The notes under the pieces were generated by a model, which worked only from the letters and a program-made list of their open reading frames with translations, ran no database searches and was not told where the DNA came from. This document shows, piece after piece, positions 1 through 10,207 of a stretch of DNA of 64,000 bases. Each line of letters starts with the position of its first letter. The stretch's first letter is position 1. Source of the stretch: Cepaea nemoralis (Eukaryota > Mollusca > Gastropoda > Stylommatophora > Helicidae). The stretch spans positions 28,501 to 92,500 of the forward strand of contig JACEFZ010028322.1 of NCBI GenBank assembly GCA_014155875.1, given 5' to 3'. The translations under genes and the position numbers were made by a program.

Positions 1-205
1 AACATTTGCGTACACACAACTTTGAGTACACACAAAAATTTGAGTATACACAACTTTGAGTACACAAGAAAATTTGAGTACATACACAAATATGTGTACA
101 CACAACTCACAGCACATACAACTTTGAATACACAAAACTTTGAGTACACATAATGTACAGCACATTCAACTCTGACTACATACAACTATCAGTAAATAAC
201 ACTTG
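1..205. repeat. Degenerate short tandem repeat, TTTGAGTACACACAA type
   Basis: About 17-20-bp units built on actttgagtacacaca recur with many substitutions from the window edge to about 205. The array probably begins outside the window. It lies 3' of the Eph stop codon. Confidence 0.7.
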
Positions 206-235
206 CCGTATTTCGGCACAAAAAATTCATCACAT

Positions 236-645
236 ACCTGGCTGATTTTTCACTCACTTTAACAATGAAGACATAAAATCTTCACATTTTCGGCTGATTT
301 TTCACTCATGTTAACAATGAAGACATAAAATCTTCACATTTCCAGCTGATTTTTCACTCACTTTAACAATGAAGACATAAATCTTCACATTTCCAGCTGA
401 TTTTTCACTCACTTTAACAATGAAGACATAAAATCTTCACATTTCCAGCTGATTTTTCACTCACTTTAACAATGAAGACATAAAATCTTCACATTTCCAG
501 CTGATGTTTCACTCACTTTAACAATGAAGACATAAAATCTTCACATTTCCAGCTGATTTTTCACTCACTTTAACAATGAAGACATAAAATCTTCACATTT
601 CCAGCTGATGTTTCACTCACTTTAACAATGAAGACATAAAAATTA
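236..645. repeat. 52-bp tandem repeat, about 8 copies
   Basis: The core ctttaacaatgaagacata recurs every 52 bp or so, with few substitutions. It sits 3' of the Eph stop, in the possible 3' UTR or flank. No gene was seen in it. Confidence 0.9.
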
Positions 646-890
646 ACTGGCATAGATAAGCCCACTTCCCTTCCCTCCCAATTCACTTCAATGTTTGCTG
701 TACCCAGAGCGGTATTTCCCTGAGTTGATGTTGGCATGCACACACCCACCCACCCACACACACAGCAACACACTCAACCGTCACTCCTATCACCCCACCC
801 CACAGCTATATCAAGGCATCCTGAGACACATATTGCTGTATTCTGTTCAGCTTCTACTCAAATCATCTGAAGCTTTGCACAGATGTGGTC

Positions 891-1075
891 CAGCCTGGGA
901 CAGGTGTTGCTGTCTGCAGTCCCACTCTCCTGTTGTCCCACTCCCAGCCTGGGACAGGTGTTGCTATCTGCAGTCCCACTCTCCTGTTGTCCCACTCCCA
1001 GCCTGGGACAGGTGTTTCTGTCTGCAGTCCCATTCTCCTGCAGTTCCACACCCAGTTTGGGATAGGCACTGCTGT
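891..1075. repeat. 54-bp tandem repeat related to the Eph C-terminal coding sequence
   Basis: Units beginning cagcctgggacaggtg start at about 891, 944 and 998, with a partial fourth unit to 1075. The same motif occurs in the terminal Eph exon (cagcctgggacatgtg at 1142-1157), so the array appears to derive from the coding tail or the reverse. The overlapping plus-strand ORF is a shadow. Confidence 0.85.
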
Positions 1076-1130
1076 CTGCAGCCTGCTATCCTACATCTAC
1101 TGTCCCACTTGCACCCCCGCTGTCCCACAG

Positions 1131-1277
1131 CTATACCAAGGCAGCCTGGGACATGTGCTGTTGTATGCTGTCTCCTGTCTGAGCCCGGAATGTCTGTATG
1201 CTGTTCATTATCTTCTTCTGATGGCCCACCAGACTGATGCCCATGTTGAGAAGGTCACGGACGGTCACATGTCGTAC
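1131..1277 (-). CDS. Eph: Eph terminal exon: end of SAM domain and C-terminus
   Basis: 48 codons and a TAG stop (1133-1131). It contains VRDLLNMGISLVGHQKKIM, the last SAM helices with the family signature GI.L.GHQKKI. The C-terminus QAALV ends in Val with Ala at -2, compatible with a weak class II PDZ ligand, a feature common at Eph C-termini. The acceptor is taaacag (AG at 1279-1278), phase 0. The last coding bases resemble the 54-bp tandem unit just downstream (891-1075), and a diverged copy of the tail lies at about 803-860. Confidence 0.92.
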   Translation of the reverse strand, partial: VRHVTVRDLLNMGISLVGHQKKIMNSIQTFRAQTGDSIQQHMSQAALV

Positions 1278-1399
1278 CTGTTTAACAATAGAAGGAAAGG
1301 TTAGAGACAGAAATTAAACAAAACCGCAGAATTTTAAAATTTTATCACAACGTGAAGAACATTTTATGCAACACGTCTCTGTTATGGGAAGTTGGAGAA

Positions 1400-1460
1400 G
1401 TGTTTTTGCATGTTACATACAACCAGTTCTAATACACGGCTGTGAATCATGGATATAAAA
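1400..1460 (+). pseudogene. LINE reverse-transcriptase tail remnant
   Basis: The plus-strand translation CYIQPVLIHGCESWI (about 1409-1453) matches the conserved YxxPVLLYGCESWT block found downstream of the RT domain in many animal LINEs, including two other fragments in this window. It is only about 60 bp long and directly precedes the 33-bp array. Confidence 0.55.
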
Positions 1461-1483
1461 GACCCCTCCCCCTTTTCATGACA

Positions 1484-3045
1484 TGAAACACTGGAGAAGT
1501 GTCTACAGCTCCAAGGAGACAATTGGGAGAAGTGTCTACAGCTCCAAGGAGACAACTGGGAGAAGTGTCTACAGCTCCAAGGAGACAATTGGGAGAAGTG
1601 TCTACAGCTCCAAGGAGACCACTGGGAGAAGTGTCTATAGCTCCAAGGAGACAATTGGGAGAAGTGTCTACAGCTCCAAGGAGACCACTGGGAGAAGTGT
1701 CTACAGCTCCAAGGAGACAATTGGGAGAAGTGTCTACAGCCCTAAGGAGACCACTGGGAGAAGTGTCTACAGCTCCAAGGAGACCACTGGCAGAAGTGTC
1801 TACAGCTCCAAGCAGACCACTGGGAGAAGTGTCTATGGCCCAAGGAGACCTTCCAGAAATACTACAATAACAGTGAGACTTGGAGAAGAGTCTACAGCTC
1901 CAAGGAGACCACTGGGAGAAGTGTCTACAGCCCCTGGAGACCACTGGGAGAAGTGTCTACATCCCCAAGGAGACCACTGGGAGAAGTGTCTACAGCCCCA
2001 AGGAGACCACTGGGAGAAGTGTCCACAGCCCCAAGGAGACCACTGGGAGAAGTGTCTACAGCTCCAAGGAGACCACTGGGAGAAGTGTCTACATCCCCAA
2101 GGAGACCACTGGGAGAAGTGTCTACAGCTCCAAGGAGACCACTGGGAGAAGTGTCTACAGCCCCAAGGAGACCACTGGGAGAAGTGTCCACAGCCCCAAG
2201 GAGACCACTGGGAGAAGTGTCTACAGCTCCAAGGAGACCACTGGGAGAAGTGTCTACAGCCCCTGGAGACCACTGGGAGAAGTGTCTACAGCTCCAAGGA
2301 GACCATTGGGAGAAGTATCTACAGCCCCAAGGATGCCACTGGGAGAAGTGTCTACAGCCCCAAGGAGACCACTGGGAGAAGTGTCCACAGCCCCAAGGAG
2401 ACCACTGGGAGAAGTGTCTACAGCTCCAAGGAGACCACTGGGAGAAGTGTCTACATCCCCAAGGAGACCACTGGGAGAAGTGTCTACAGCTCCAAGGAGA
2501 CCACTGGGAGAAGTGTCTACAGCCCCAAGGAGACCACTGGAAGAAGTGTCCACAGCCCCAAGGAGACCACTGGGAGAAGTGTCTACAGCTCCAAGGAGAC
2601 CACTGGGAGAAGTGTCTACAGCCCCTGGAGATCACTGGGAGAAGTGTCTACAGCTCCAAGGAGACCACTGGGAGAAGTATCTACAGCCCCAAGGATGCCA
2701 CTGGGAGAAGTGTCTACAGCCCCAAGGAGACCACTGGGAGAAGTGTCTACAGCCCCAAGGAGACCACTGGGAGAAGTGTCTACAGCCCCAAGGAGACCAC
2801 TAGGAGAAGTGTCTACAGCCCCAAGGATACCACTGGGAGAAGTGTCCACAGCCCCAAGGAGACCACTGGGAGAAGTGTCTACAGCTCCAAGGAGCCCATT
2901 GGGAGAAGTGTCTACAGCTCCAAGGAGACCACTGGGAGAAGTGTCTACAGCTCCAAGGAGACCACTGGGAGAAGTGTCTACAGCTCCAAGGAGACCACTG
3001 GGAGAAGAGTCTACAGCCCCAAGGAGAGCTCAGTGAAGGGCACTA
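1484..3045. repeat. 33-bp minisatellite, about 47 copies, with higher-order structure
   Basis: The unit is agtgtctacagctccaagg plus agaccactgggaga. Because 33 is a multiple of three and the unit lacks stops, long open frames (up to 517 codons) appear on both strands. They are not considered genes: there is no start context, no domain and all frames are equally open. Variant units (cccctggagaccac near 1930, 2260 and 2620; ccaaggatgcc near 2330 and 2690) recur about every 330-360 bp, showing block duplication of about ten units. The array lies in the last Eph intron. Confidence 0.95.
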
Positions 3046-3060
3046 GCGGGTCAGATCTCT

Positions 3061-3292
3061 AGGTGAGCACCTGCATGTTTCCTGGTCAAAGATCCATCTC
3101 AAAGAGACCTCACACATTGATCATCATCATCACGTGCCTCCAGGTGAGCACCTGCATGTTTCCTGGTCAAAGATCCATCTCAAAGAGACCTCACACATTG
3201 ATCATCATCATCACGTGCCTCCAGGTGAGCACCTGCATGTTTCCTGGTCAAAGATCCATCTCAAAGAGACCTCACACATTGATCAGCAGGTA
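3061..3292. repeat. 81-bp tandem repeat, 3 copies
   Basis: gtgagcacctgcatgtttcc recurs at 3063, 3144 and 3225, and the copies are almost identical. It directly abuts the 33-bp array. Each unit carries ccaggtgagc, a plus-strand donor-like string of no evident use, because the gene is on the minus strand. Confidence 0.93.
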
Positions 3293-4070
3293 ACAAATCT
3301 GCCATGAAGGGAGTGACATGTTCATGAACTGCACTCCATTGATGGGACTGCTGAGCCTAATATGATCACATGCTCTCCCAGTGTCTTACTCCTCTTCTGA
3401 CCGCATCTCATCTTATCCTCACCTCCCTCTGCCTTTTGCCTGGTGAAGGATTTCCTGTTTGTGTACTTTCCTCAGCTCCTCATCCAGCATGGACTCATGA
3501 TAAAACACACTCATTCTGAAACCTCTGGTGAAGTAGCAGATTCACACTGGTCAGTTGGACTAAAATGTTGACTTCTCGTCCTTGACTTGGGGATGTAAAT
3601 TACAAGTACTTCAGAAGTCGGAATGGGTTCGCTTGATGGCGAGGGACGCTGGCAATAGAGAAAGCTAATCCACATACAAACATCAGTCCAGTGCATTAAA
3701 AGTAGCAGCAGGTATACGGACTACGTTTGCGTTCAAAGCCAGAGACCACACAAACAAAACAAACAAAAAAACAAACAAGCAAACACAGAGAATGATGTGA
3801 GGTGTGCCAAAGGGAGGACTATCTAGTATATATGAGTAAGCACTGTCCACACCTGTGTATTTTCTTATCTCCTAACTCATCAAAAACTTTTTAAAAAGAA
3901 CAATATAATGGAAAATTGTCTCAAACGACAACAAGCCAATAAACATTCCCAATAATTATATGATACGGCCAAACAACATTCCTAGTATTTATCATGCCCA
4001 TTTTAAGTACATTGCCTCAGCTGAGGTATGTATACTTGATTAATTTTCAGTGTTTTTAATGCTTATTTTC
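3293..4070. other. Intron sequence without recognised feature
   Basis: AT-rich unique sequence of the last Eph intron. The longest minus-strand frame (61 codons near 3511-3696) has no recognisable similarity. Nothing else is supported. Confidence 0.6.
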
Positions 4071-4074
4071 ATTT

Positions 4075-4210
4075 TTGTCTTAGATTAGCTTCATAAGTAT
4101 GTTGAAGAAAGAATGTAAGAGAGTAAATAGAGAAGAATGTCAGAATAAATCAGACGGAGCCTGCGTGCCAATTCTTAACCTTTTGAAAATAAGTTTGTCG
4201 TTCTACCGTT
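4075..4210 (+). mobile_element. 3' end fragment of CR1-like LINE
   Basis: gccaattcttaaccttttg followed by aaaataagtttg at 4168-4198 matches the 3' UTR end of the LINE at 31.02-33.86 kb (minus strand there), including the region just before its terminal TTCG-like tail. It is a truncated dead copy in the opposite orientation. Confidence 0.7.
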
Positions 4211-4353
4211 CATGGATCATACAATACACACACACAGAATTCAAGTGAGATGTAAGACCACACAATCCACACATTGCATAAAAGTGAGATGTAAGATTAC
4301 ACAAACCACACATTGTATGTAAGAAAACAAGGTGAGGGTATTTGTGTGATTAC

Positions 4354-4486
4354 CTGGTCCATGGTGCTCAGCCCGGCAGTCAGGAAGAGACTGAGGTATC
4401 TTTCCATCTTGATGGACACCAGCCAGTCCTCCACGCTGGACAGTGAGGTCATGTCTGGAGCGCTGGGGTCGATGAAGTTGTGGGGG
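4354..4486 (-). CDS. Eph: Eph exon: linker and first half of SAM domain
   Basis: One base plus 44 codons, ending in phase 0. It contains SSVEDWLVSIKMERYLSLF, helices 1-2 of the sterile alpha motif, with the conserved Trp and the Tyr that is phosphorylated in vertebrate Eph SAM domains. The acceptor is ggcag (AG at 4488-4487) and the donor is GTAATC. SAM domains mediate receptor clustering and adaptor binding. A CTGTCTCTGTACCAG-type array starts about 50 bp upstream of the acceptor. Confidence 0.93.
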
Positions 4487-4535
4487 CTGCCAGGGGGGAG
4501 AGAGAGAGAGTCCAGGTTGATACACATGTTTATAT

Positions 4536-5268
4536 ACAACTCTCAGTGTACAACTGTCTGTGTACAACTGTCTCTGTCCCACTGTCTGTGTACAGCTGTC
4601 TTTGTACCAGCTGTCTCTGTAAACTGTCTCTGTACCAGGTGTCTCTGTCCCACTGTCTCTGTACCAACTGTCTGTGGGCAACTGTCTCTGTAACACTGTC
4701 TCTGTACCAGCTGTCTCTGTAAACTGTCTCTGAACCAGCTGTCTGTGTAGAGCTGTCTCTGTACCAGCTGTCTCAGTACAACTGTCTCTAGACAATTGTC
4801 TCTGTACCAGCTGTCTCTGTCCCACTGTTTCTGTACCAACTGTCTGTGTAGAGCTGTCTCTGGACAACTGTCTCTGTAACACTGCCTCTGTACCAGCTGT
4901 CTCAGTAAACTGTCTCTGTACTAGCTGTCTCTGTACCAACTGTCTCTGTACCAGCTGTCTCTGCACAGGTGTCTCTGCACCAGGTGTCTCTGTAAACTAT
5001 GTACCAGCTGTCTCTACCAGCTATCTCTGTATCACTGTATCTGTACCAGCTGTCTCTGTACCCCTGTATCTGTATCAGCTGTCTCAGTACCAGCTGCCTC
5101 TGTAAACTGTCTCTGTACCAGTTATCTCTGTACCAACTGTCTCTGTACCAGCTGTCTCTGTAAACTGTCTATGTACCAGCTGTCTCTGTACCAGCTGTCT
5201 CTGTACCACTGTATCTGTACCAGCTGTCTCTGTACCAGCTGTCTCTGCAATCCCACTCTCCTGTTGTC
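4536..5268. repeat. CTGTCTCTGTACCAG-type minisatellite
   Basis: Short units of 12-15 bp (ctgtctctgtaccag and variants with gtaaactgt or gtacaactgt) fill the intron between the SAM exon and the kinase C-lobe exon. Minus-strand open frames here ([11 protein letters not shown] repeats) are artefacts. Confidence 0.92.
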
Positions 5269-5334
5269 CCACTAGTATAACTCTGTATATTAGACACATT
5301 TATTAAATACTGTACTACGCTTTTACAAACTGAC

Positions 5335-5477
5335 CGAGGTTTGGCCTGTTTCCGAAGCAGCTCTGGGGCACGAATGAGTTTGTCCAGGGTCTTGACAATC
5401 TGAACCAGCTTGGGTCTGTGGGACCTCTCCTTCTGCCAGCAGTCCAGCATCATCTGATGGATGGCTTCCGGGCAGTC
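5335..5477 (-). CDS. Eph: Eph exon: kinase C-lobe end
   Basis: 47 codons plus two bases. It contains [20 protein letters not shown], the conserved CW..E...RP block of subdomain XI, and [13 protein letters not shown]. The donor is GTCAGT (5334-5329). The acceptor is gttgcag (AG at 5479-5478). The acceptor together with the first 7 exon bases is the template of a 30-bp minisatellite that runs upstream to 7350, interrupted by an insertion at about 5925-6485. Confidence 0.94.
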
Positions 5478-5925
5478 CTGCAACACAGACAACAGCTGAG
5501 GACAGTCCTACAACACAGACAACAGCTGAGGACAGTCCTACAACACAGACAACAGCTGAGGACAGGGCCTACAACACAGACAACAGCTGAGGACAGTCAT
5601 ACAACACAAACAATTCAGGACAGTCCTACAACACAGACAACAGCTGAGGACAGTCATACAACACAAACAATTCAGGACAGTCCTACAACACAGACAACAG
5701 CTGAGGACAGTCCTACAACACAGACAAAAGCTCAGACACTCCTACAACACAGACAACAACTCATGACAGTCCTACAACACAGACAACAGGACAGTTCTAC
5801 AACACAGACAACAGCTGAGGACAGTCCTACAACACAGACAACAACTCAGGACAGTCCTACAACACAGACAACAGGACAGTCCTACAACACAGATGACAAC
5901 AGGACAGTCCTACAACACAGATGTC
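5466..5925. repeat. 30-bp minisatellite seeded on the Eph acceptor site, segment 1
   Basis: The unit gacagtcctacaacacagac plus aacagctgag repeats about 15 times. The first unit overlaps the exon start at 5477 and contains the functional acceptor (ctgc in the exon copy, ctac in the array copies). On the minus strand each array copy therefore reads ttgtctgtgttgtag/gactgtcc, a potential 3' splice site. Confidence 0.93.
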
Positions 5926-6485
5926 ACAGCCTCACATAAGGGCGGTACCAACATAAAAGTAAGAGATACTGGCGAAGGGATAGAACTCCAGCAAAAGGGA
6001 AAGAACCGAGTCACTCGAAGGCTTGAATAATCCAGAGCCTTCTCGAAGGACCGGTCAGTGTGTCCACAGCCCCGTGGACACCGATGGGCCGCGATTGCGG
6101 GGTCCACGAGAAACTCGGAGAGAGTTACCACCCGTGTCGGATTGCGACACGTGTGGAAAGGCAGACACGGAACTGGACATCGAGGAAGCAACAGGGCTTA
6201 CTTAAGGGGGACTTGATAGTTTCAGACCCATGTGTATTTAAGGGTCGTATACATATGTTAGATAGCTGATAGAGTTGTTGTAATAATCATGTTTATTGTA
6301 AACTCCTGTGATACGCAACTTGTTGAATGCTGGCTTGTGAAAACTCGCTTCGCCAGCATACTGTAATCTAATGTAAATAAATGATGCTAGATTGTATCTG
6401 AACGGAGTTTGTTGCCTGTATGAGCCCAAGTTTCCCGGCTTGGCCCCCACAAATAGCCTGTCACCGTCTGGATCTCTAGGGGATT
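5926..6485. mobile_element. About 560-bp insertion in the 30-bp array, possible solo LTR
   Basis: Unique sequence interrupts the array. It opens tgtcacagcctcacataa, contains a TATA-like tatttaag near 6235 and an aataaatgatgc polyadenylation-like signal near 6376, and has a candidate end at cccccaca (about 6450) followed by further non-array bases to 6485. TG...CA ends with internal promoter- and polyA-like signals suggest a solo LTR in plus orientation. Exact ends and a target duplication are not clear, and no coding domain was seen. Confidence 0.5.
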
Positions 6486-7350
6486 GAAACAGCTAAGGAC
6501 AGTCCTACAACACAGACAACAGCTGAGGACAGTCCTACAACACAGACAACAACTCAGGACAGTCCTACAACACAGACAACAGCTGAGGACAGTCCTACAA
6601 CACAGACAACAGCTGAGGACAGTCCTACAACACAGACAACAGCTGAGGACAGTCCTACAACACAGACAACAGCTGAGGACAGTCCTACAACACAGACAAC
6701 AGCTGAGGACAGTCCTACAACACAGACAACAGCTGAGGACAGTCTACAACACAGACAACAGCTGAGGACAGTCCTACAACACAGACAACAACTCAGGACA
6801 GTCCTACAACACAGACAACAGCTGAGGACAGTCCTACAACACAGACAACAGTGAGGACAGTCCTTACAACACAGACAACAACTCAGGACCAGTCCTACAA
6901 CACAGACAACAACTCAGGACAGTCCTACAACACAGACAACAACTCAGGACAGTCCTACAACACAGACAACAACTCAGGACAGTCCTACAACACAGACAAC
7001 AACTCAGGACAGTCCTACAACACAGACAACAGGACAGTCCTACAACACAGACATCAACTCAGGACAGTCCTACAACACAGACAACTCAGGACAGTCCTAC
7101 AACACAGACAACAGGACAGTCCTACAACACAGACAACAACTCAGGACAGTCCTACAACACAGACAACAGCTGAGGACAGTCCTACAACACAGACAACAAC
7201 TCAGGACAGTCCTACAACACAGACAAAACTCAGGGCAGTCCTACAACACAGACAACAACTCAGGACAGTCCTACAACACAGACAACAGCTCAGGACAGTC
7301 CTACAACACAGACAACAGCTCAGGACAGTTCTACAACACAGACAACAGCC
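6486..7350. repeat. 30-bp minisatellite seeded on the Eph acceptor site, segment 2
   Basis: Continuation of the same array after the insertion, with about 28 copies and subunits shortened in places (acaacaggacag). The unit alternates between aacagctgag and aacaactcag variants, with local homogenised blocks. Plus-strand frames such as [10 protein letters not shown] repeats are artefacts. Confidence 0.93.
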
Positions 7351-8030
7351 CTCTGTCTGCCACATCATCACACACATTCTTGTTGTTCAAAGCCAAACTG
7401 GCAAGTTATTTGGCATCTGTCTTGCCTGGCATCACTCATGATCATGGTGTGCAGAATGGATGTGGACATAATGTAGTCTGCTCACCAGGAGGACTGAGTA
7501 CAAACGGGGCTTAACTGAGAGCTGTAATACAAATTCACATGACCAACTGGTTATGTTTAGTTAGATAGTTAGTTAGTCACAGTTCCAACTTCACAGCAAC
7601 GGGTCGTCCCCATTATGCTCCGTTCCTGTGCCAGTGAATATCACACAAAATGCTCCCCACTGCCCAATGTGAAAAGTGGAAAAGACAGGAGTCTCGACAA
7701 ACAACAGCCTGCACAGATACACTGTGCATAATGCTGCCGCCAGAATGTCAACACAATAGTCCCCAACAAAACACCCAGTTCATTTCTGATGGAATCGGCA
7801 GTCAGTCTCCCATCTGGATGTTTCCTAGATGTTCACCCACACACTCAACGAAATACAGTTCATTGTCGATGGTAGTGGGCAGTCAACCAGAAGCCCAGCA
7901 GCCACGCATTTCTGCATAAGGCAAAACCGGTCCAACTCTGGGACATAGCCATCTGCCATCGCTCCGAACATGCAGTCACGTTCCAAAATACCTCAGGCAG
8001 ATTCAAAAGCATTTCACACGAAACTCACAG
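7351..8030. other. Intron sequence without recognised gene
   Basis: Unique sequence with a short plus-strand frame (7650-7919) that shows no recognisable domain. Segments near 7780-7880 (cagttcatttctgatgg and cagttcattgtcgatgg) form a diverged local duplication. Nothing else is supported. Confidence 0.5.
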
Positions 8031-8039
8031 CTCACAGTG

Positions 8040-8165
8040 TCCCGCCACGCACTCACTCAGTAGCAGGCGACGGAACCATCAAGCCTCCTTAGTCGCCTCT
8101 TACGACAATGCGTGGTAGGCTGCAGTGTTGCTATTCTTTGCTTCCCTTATGGGCCCCGGCAACAC
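8040..8165. mobile_element. Possible SINE or LINE-derived fragment
   Basis: The string ccttagtcgcctcttacgac with flanking gcgtggtaggctgcagtg resembles a motif I recall from dispersed repeats of marine invertebrates. Only one copy is in the window, so the class is not established. Confidence 0.35.
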
Positions 8166-8815
8166 ACGGGAGTGTCACAACTAAGTTGCTATTTAGATGC
8201 CACAACTAATCTGGTATTTGAGATGCACAACTAATCTGGTATTTGAGATGCCACAACTAACTCTGCTAGTTTGAGATGTCACAACTAAATCTGGTATTTG
8301 AGATGCTACAAACTAATCTGGTATTTGAGATGTCACAACTAATCTGGTATTTGAGATGCCACAACTAATCTGTATTTGAGATGCCACAAACTAATCTGGT
8401 ATTTGAGATGTCACAACTAATCTGGTATTTGAGATGCCACAACTAATCTGGTATTTGAGATGCCACAACTAATCTGGTATTTGAGATGCCACAACTAATC
8501 TGATATTTGAGATGTCACAACTAATCTGGTATTTGAGATGCTACAACTAATCTGGTATTTGAGATGTCACAACTAATCTGGTAGTTGAGATGCCACAACT
8601 AATCTGCAATTTGAGATGTCACAACTAATCTGGTATTTGAGATGCCACAACTAATCTGGTTATTTGAGATGTCACAACTAATCTGGTATTTGAGATGGAT
8701 GCCACAACTAATCTGATTTGAGATGTCACAACACTGGTATTTGAGATGCACAACTAATCTGGTATTTGAGAGCCACAACTAACTGGTATTGATGCACACT
8801 ATCTGATTGAGATGC
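8166..8815. repeat. 26-bp minisatellite, about 25 copies
   Basis: Unit gagatgccacaactaatctg plus gtattt. Copies decay at the right end (8700-8815) with many single-base losses, including some that look like sequencing indels. Confidence 0.93.
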
Positions 8816-9089
8816 CAAATGGTAATTTAAAGGAACCCACAATAACATTTAGTTTGCCAATATCTATTGAACACATACAATTGAATATGAATCTGACAAC
8901 TTCTGTCTGGTGCAACCTGGATTGAGGTCAACTTAAATCAGATTAGTGGAATTGGAAAGCCATTCCTGGTTACCATTCTCCCAGGACCAAAAAATTGGGT
9001 GAATTGACAATTTTGGGGGGTCAACGGGGACTGATATTTAAATGTTGGGGGTTGGAGCTTTTCTGAAAGTTGCTGCCATGACAAGGGGA

Positions 9090-9655
9090 AGGGGGAAAGG
9101 GGGGGGGAAAAAGCGGGGAAAGAGAAGCGAAGGAGAAGAAAGGGAAGGAAGGGGGAAAAAAAGGGAAGAAAAAGGGGAAGGAAGAAAAGAAGAAGAGAAG
9201 AAGAAGAAGAGAAAAAAGGGAAGAAGAAGAAGAAGAAGAAGAAGAAGAAGAAGAAGAAAGAAGAAGAAGAAGAAGGAGTGAGGAGGAGGTGGAGCAGCAG
9301 CAGCAGCAGTAGCAGGAGGAGCAGCAGCAACAGCAGAAGAAGAAGAAGAAGAAGAAGAAGAAGAAGAAGAAGAAGAAGAAGAAGAAGAAGAAGAAGAAGA
9401 AGAAGAAGAAGAAGAAGAAGAAGAAGAAGAAGAAGAAGAAGAAGAAGAAGAAGAAGAAGAAGAAGAAGAAGAAAGGAGGAGGAGGAGGAGGAGAAGGATG
9501 AGGAGGAGGAGGTGCAGGAGGAGGAGGAAGAGGAGGAGGAGGAGCAGCAGCAGAAGAAGAAGAAGAAGAAGAAGAAGAAGAAGAAGAAGAAGAAGAAGAA
9601 GAAGAAGAAGAAGAAGAAGAAGAAGAAGAAGAAGAAGAAGAAGAAGAAGAATAGA
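9090..9655. repeat. Long purine-only tract, (GAA)n / (GGA)n / (GCA)n
   Basis: About 560 bases of nearly pure purine on the plus strand, with perfect (AAG)n blocks at about 9335-9472 and 9553-9650. Mirror symmetry and strand bias favour triplex (H-DNA) structures. The 257-259-codon low-complexity frames on the minus strand (poly-Phe, poly-Leu, poly-Ser) are artefacts. Confidence 0.95.
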
Positions 9656-9659
9656 AATG

Positions 9660-10205
9660 AAAGAGAAGTGACTACTGCACTGTACACTAACATGTGACAC
9701 ACTAGATACACATGCTCCCATGAATACCCTCACATCAGAAGCCACACAGTGGGTCAGTTGGTTCCGGTTAACACAGGCCGACCAGCAGGACCTGGTAGAG
9801 TGACCTTCTGAGATCATATCACTGTCACAGTTGACATCAGGTATCTTCCACTTGAAAGAGTCAGTTTAGGACAGAAATTAAGTATGTGAGTAGTGTATCA
9901 GATAGCTGGACAGACAGAAGTAAGGTAGACATGTAGACTGATTAATACCCCAGGATAGAAGAGGAATGTCTAAACAACTGTAAGGTACGTCTACAATCAA
10001 GTGGGACAGACTAAATAAGATCAGAAGGCACTGCGAAAAAGAGACTAAACAAGACTGCAATGTACTTGGAGAAAAGAGACTACAAAGACCTCAAGGTACT
10101 GGGAAAAAGAGACAAAAAGCAAGGTACTGGAAAGAAAAGGAAAGACTATAGCCAAGACTATAATACACCTCTTTAACCTGATGTAGAAGACTATCAATAA
10201 TTGTA
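9660..10205. other. Intron sequence without recognised feature
   Basis: Unique sequence. A degenerate short repeat (agactaaacaagactgcaat and similar) occurs at 10000-10150. No gene was seen. Confidence 0.5.
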
Positions 10206-10207
10206 AT

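Noticed and set aside
1483..3036. 517-codon plus-strand ORF (SVYSSKETTGR repeats)
   Set aside because: Translation of a 33-bp array without stops. Several frames on both strands are equally open, and no start context, domain or flanking exon structure supports a gene.
5466..7350. CRISPR-like repeat/spacer array
   Set aside because: Repeats are contiguous tandem units without unique spacers, in a eukaryotic intron. The same applies to all other arrays in the window.
8938..9817. Poly-Phe/Leu/Ser and poly-Lys/Arg ORFs
   Set aside because: Low-complexity translation of the purine tract.
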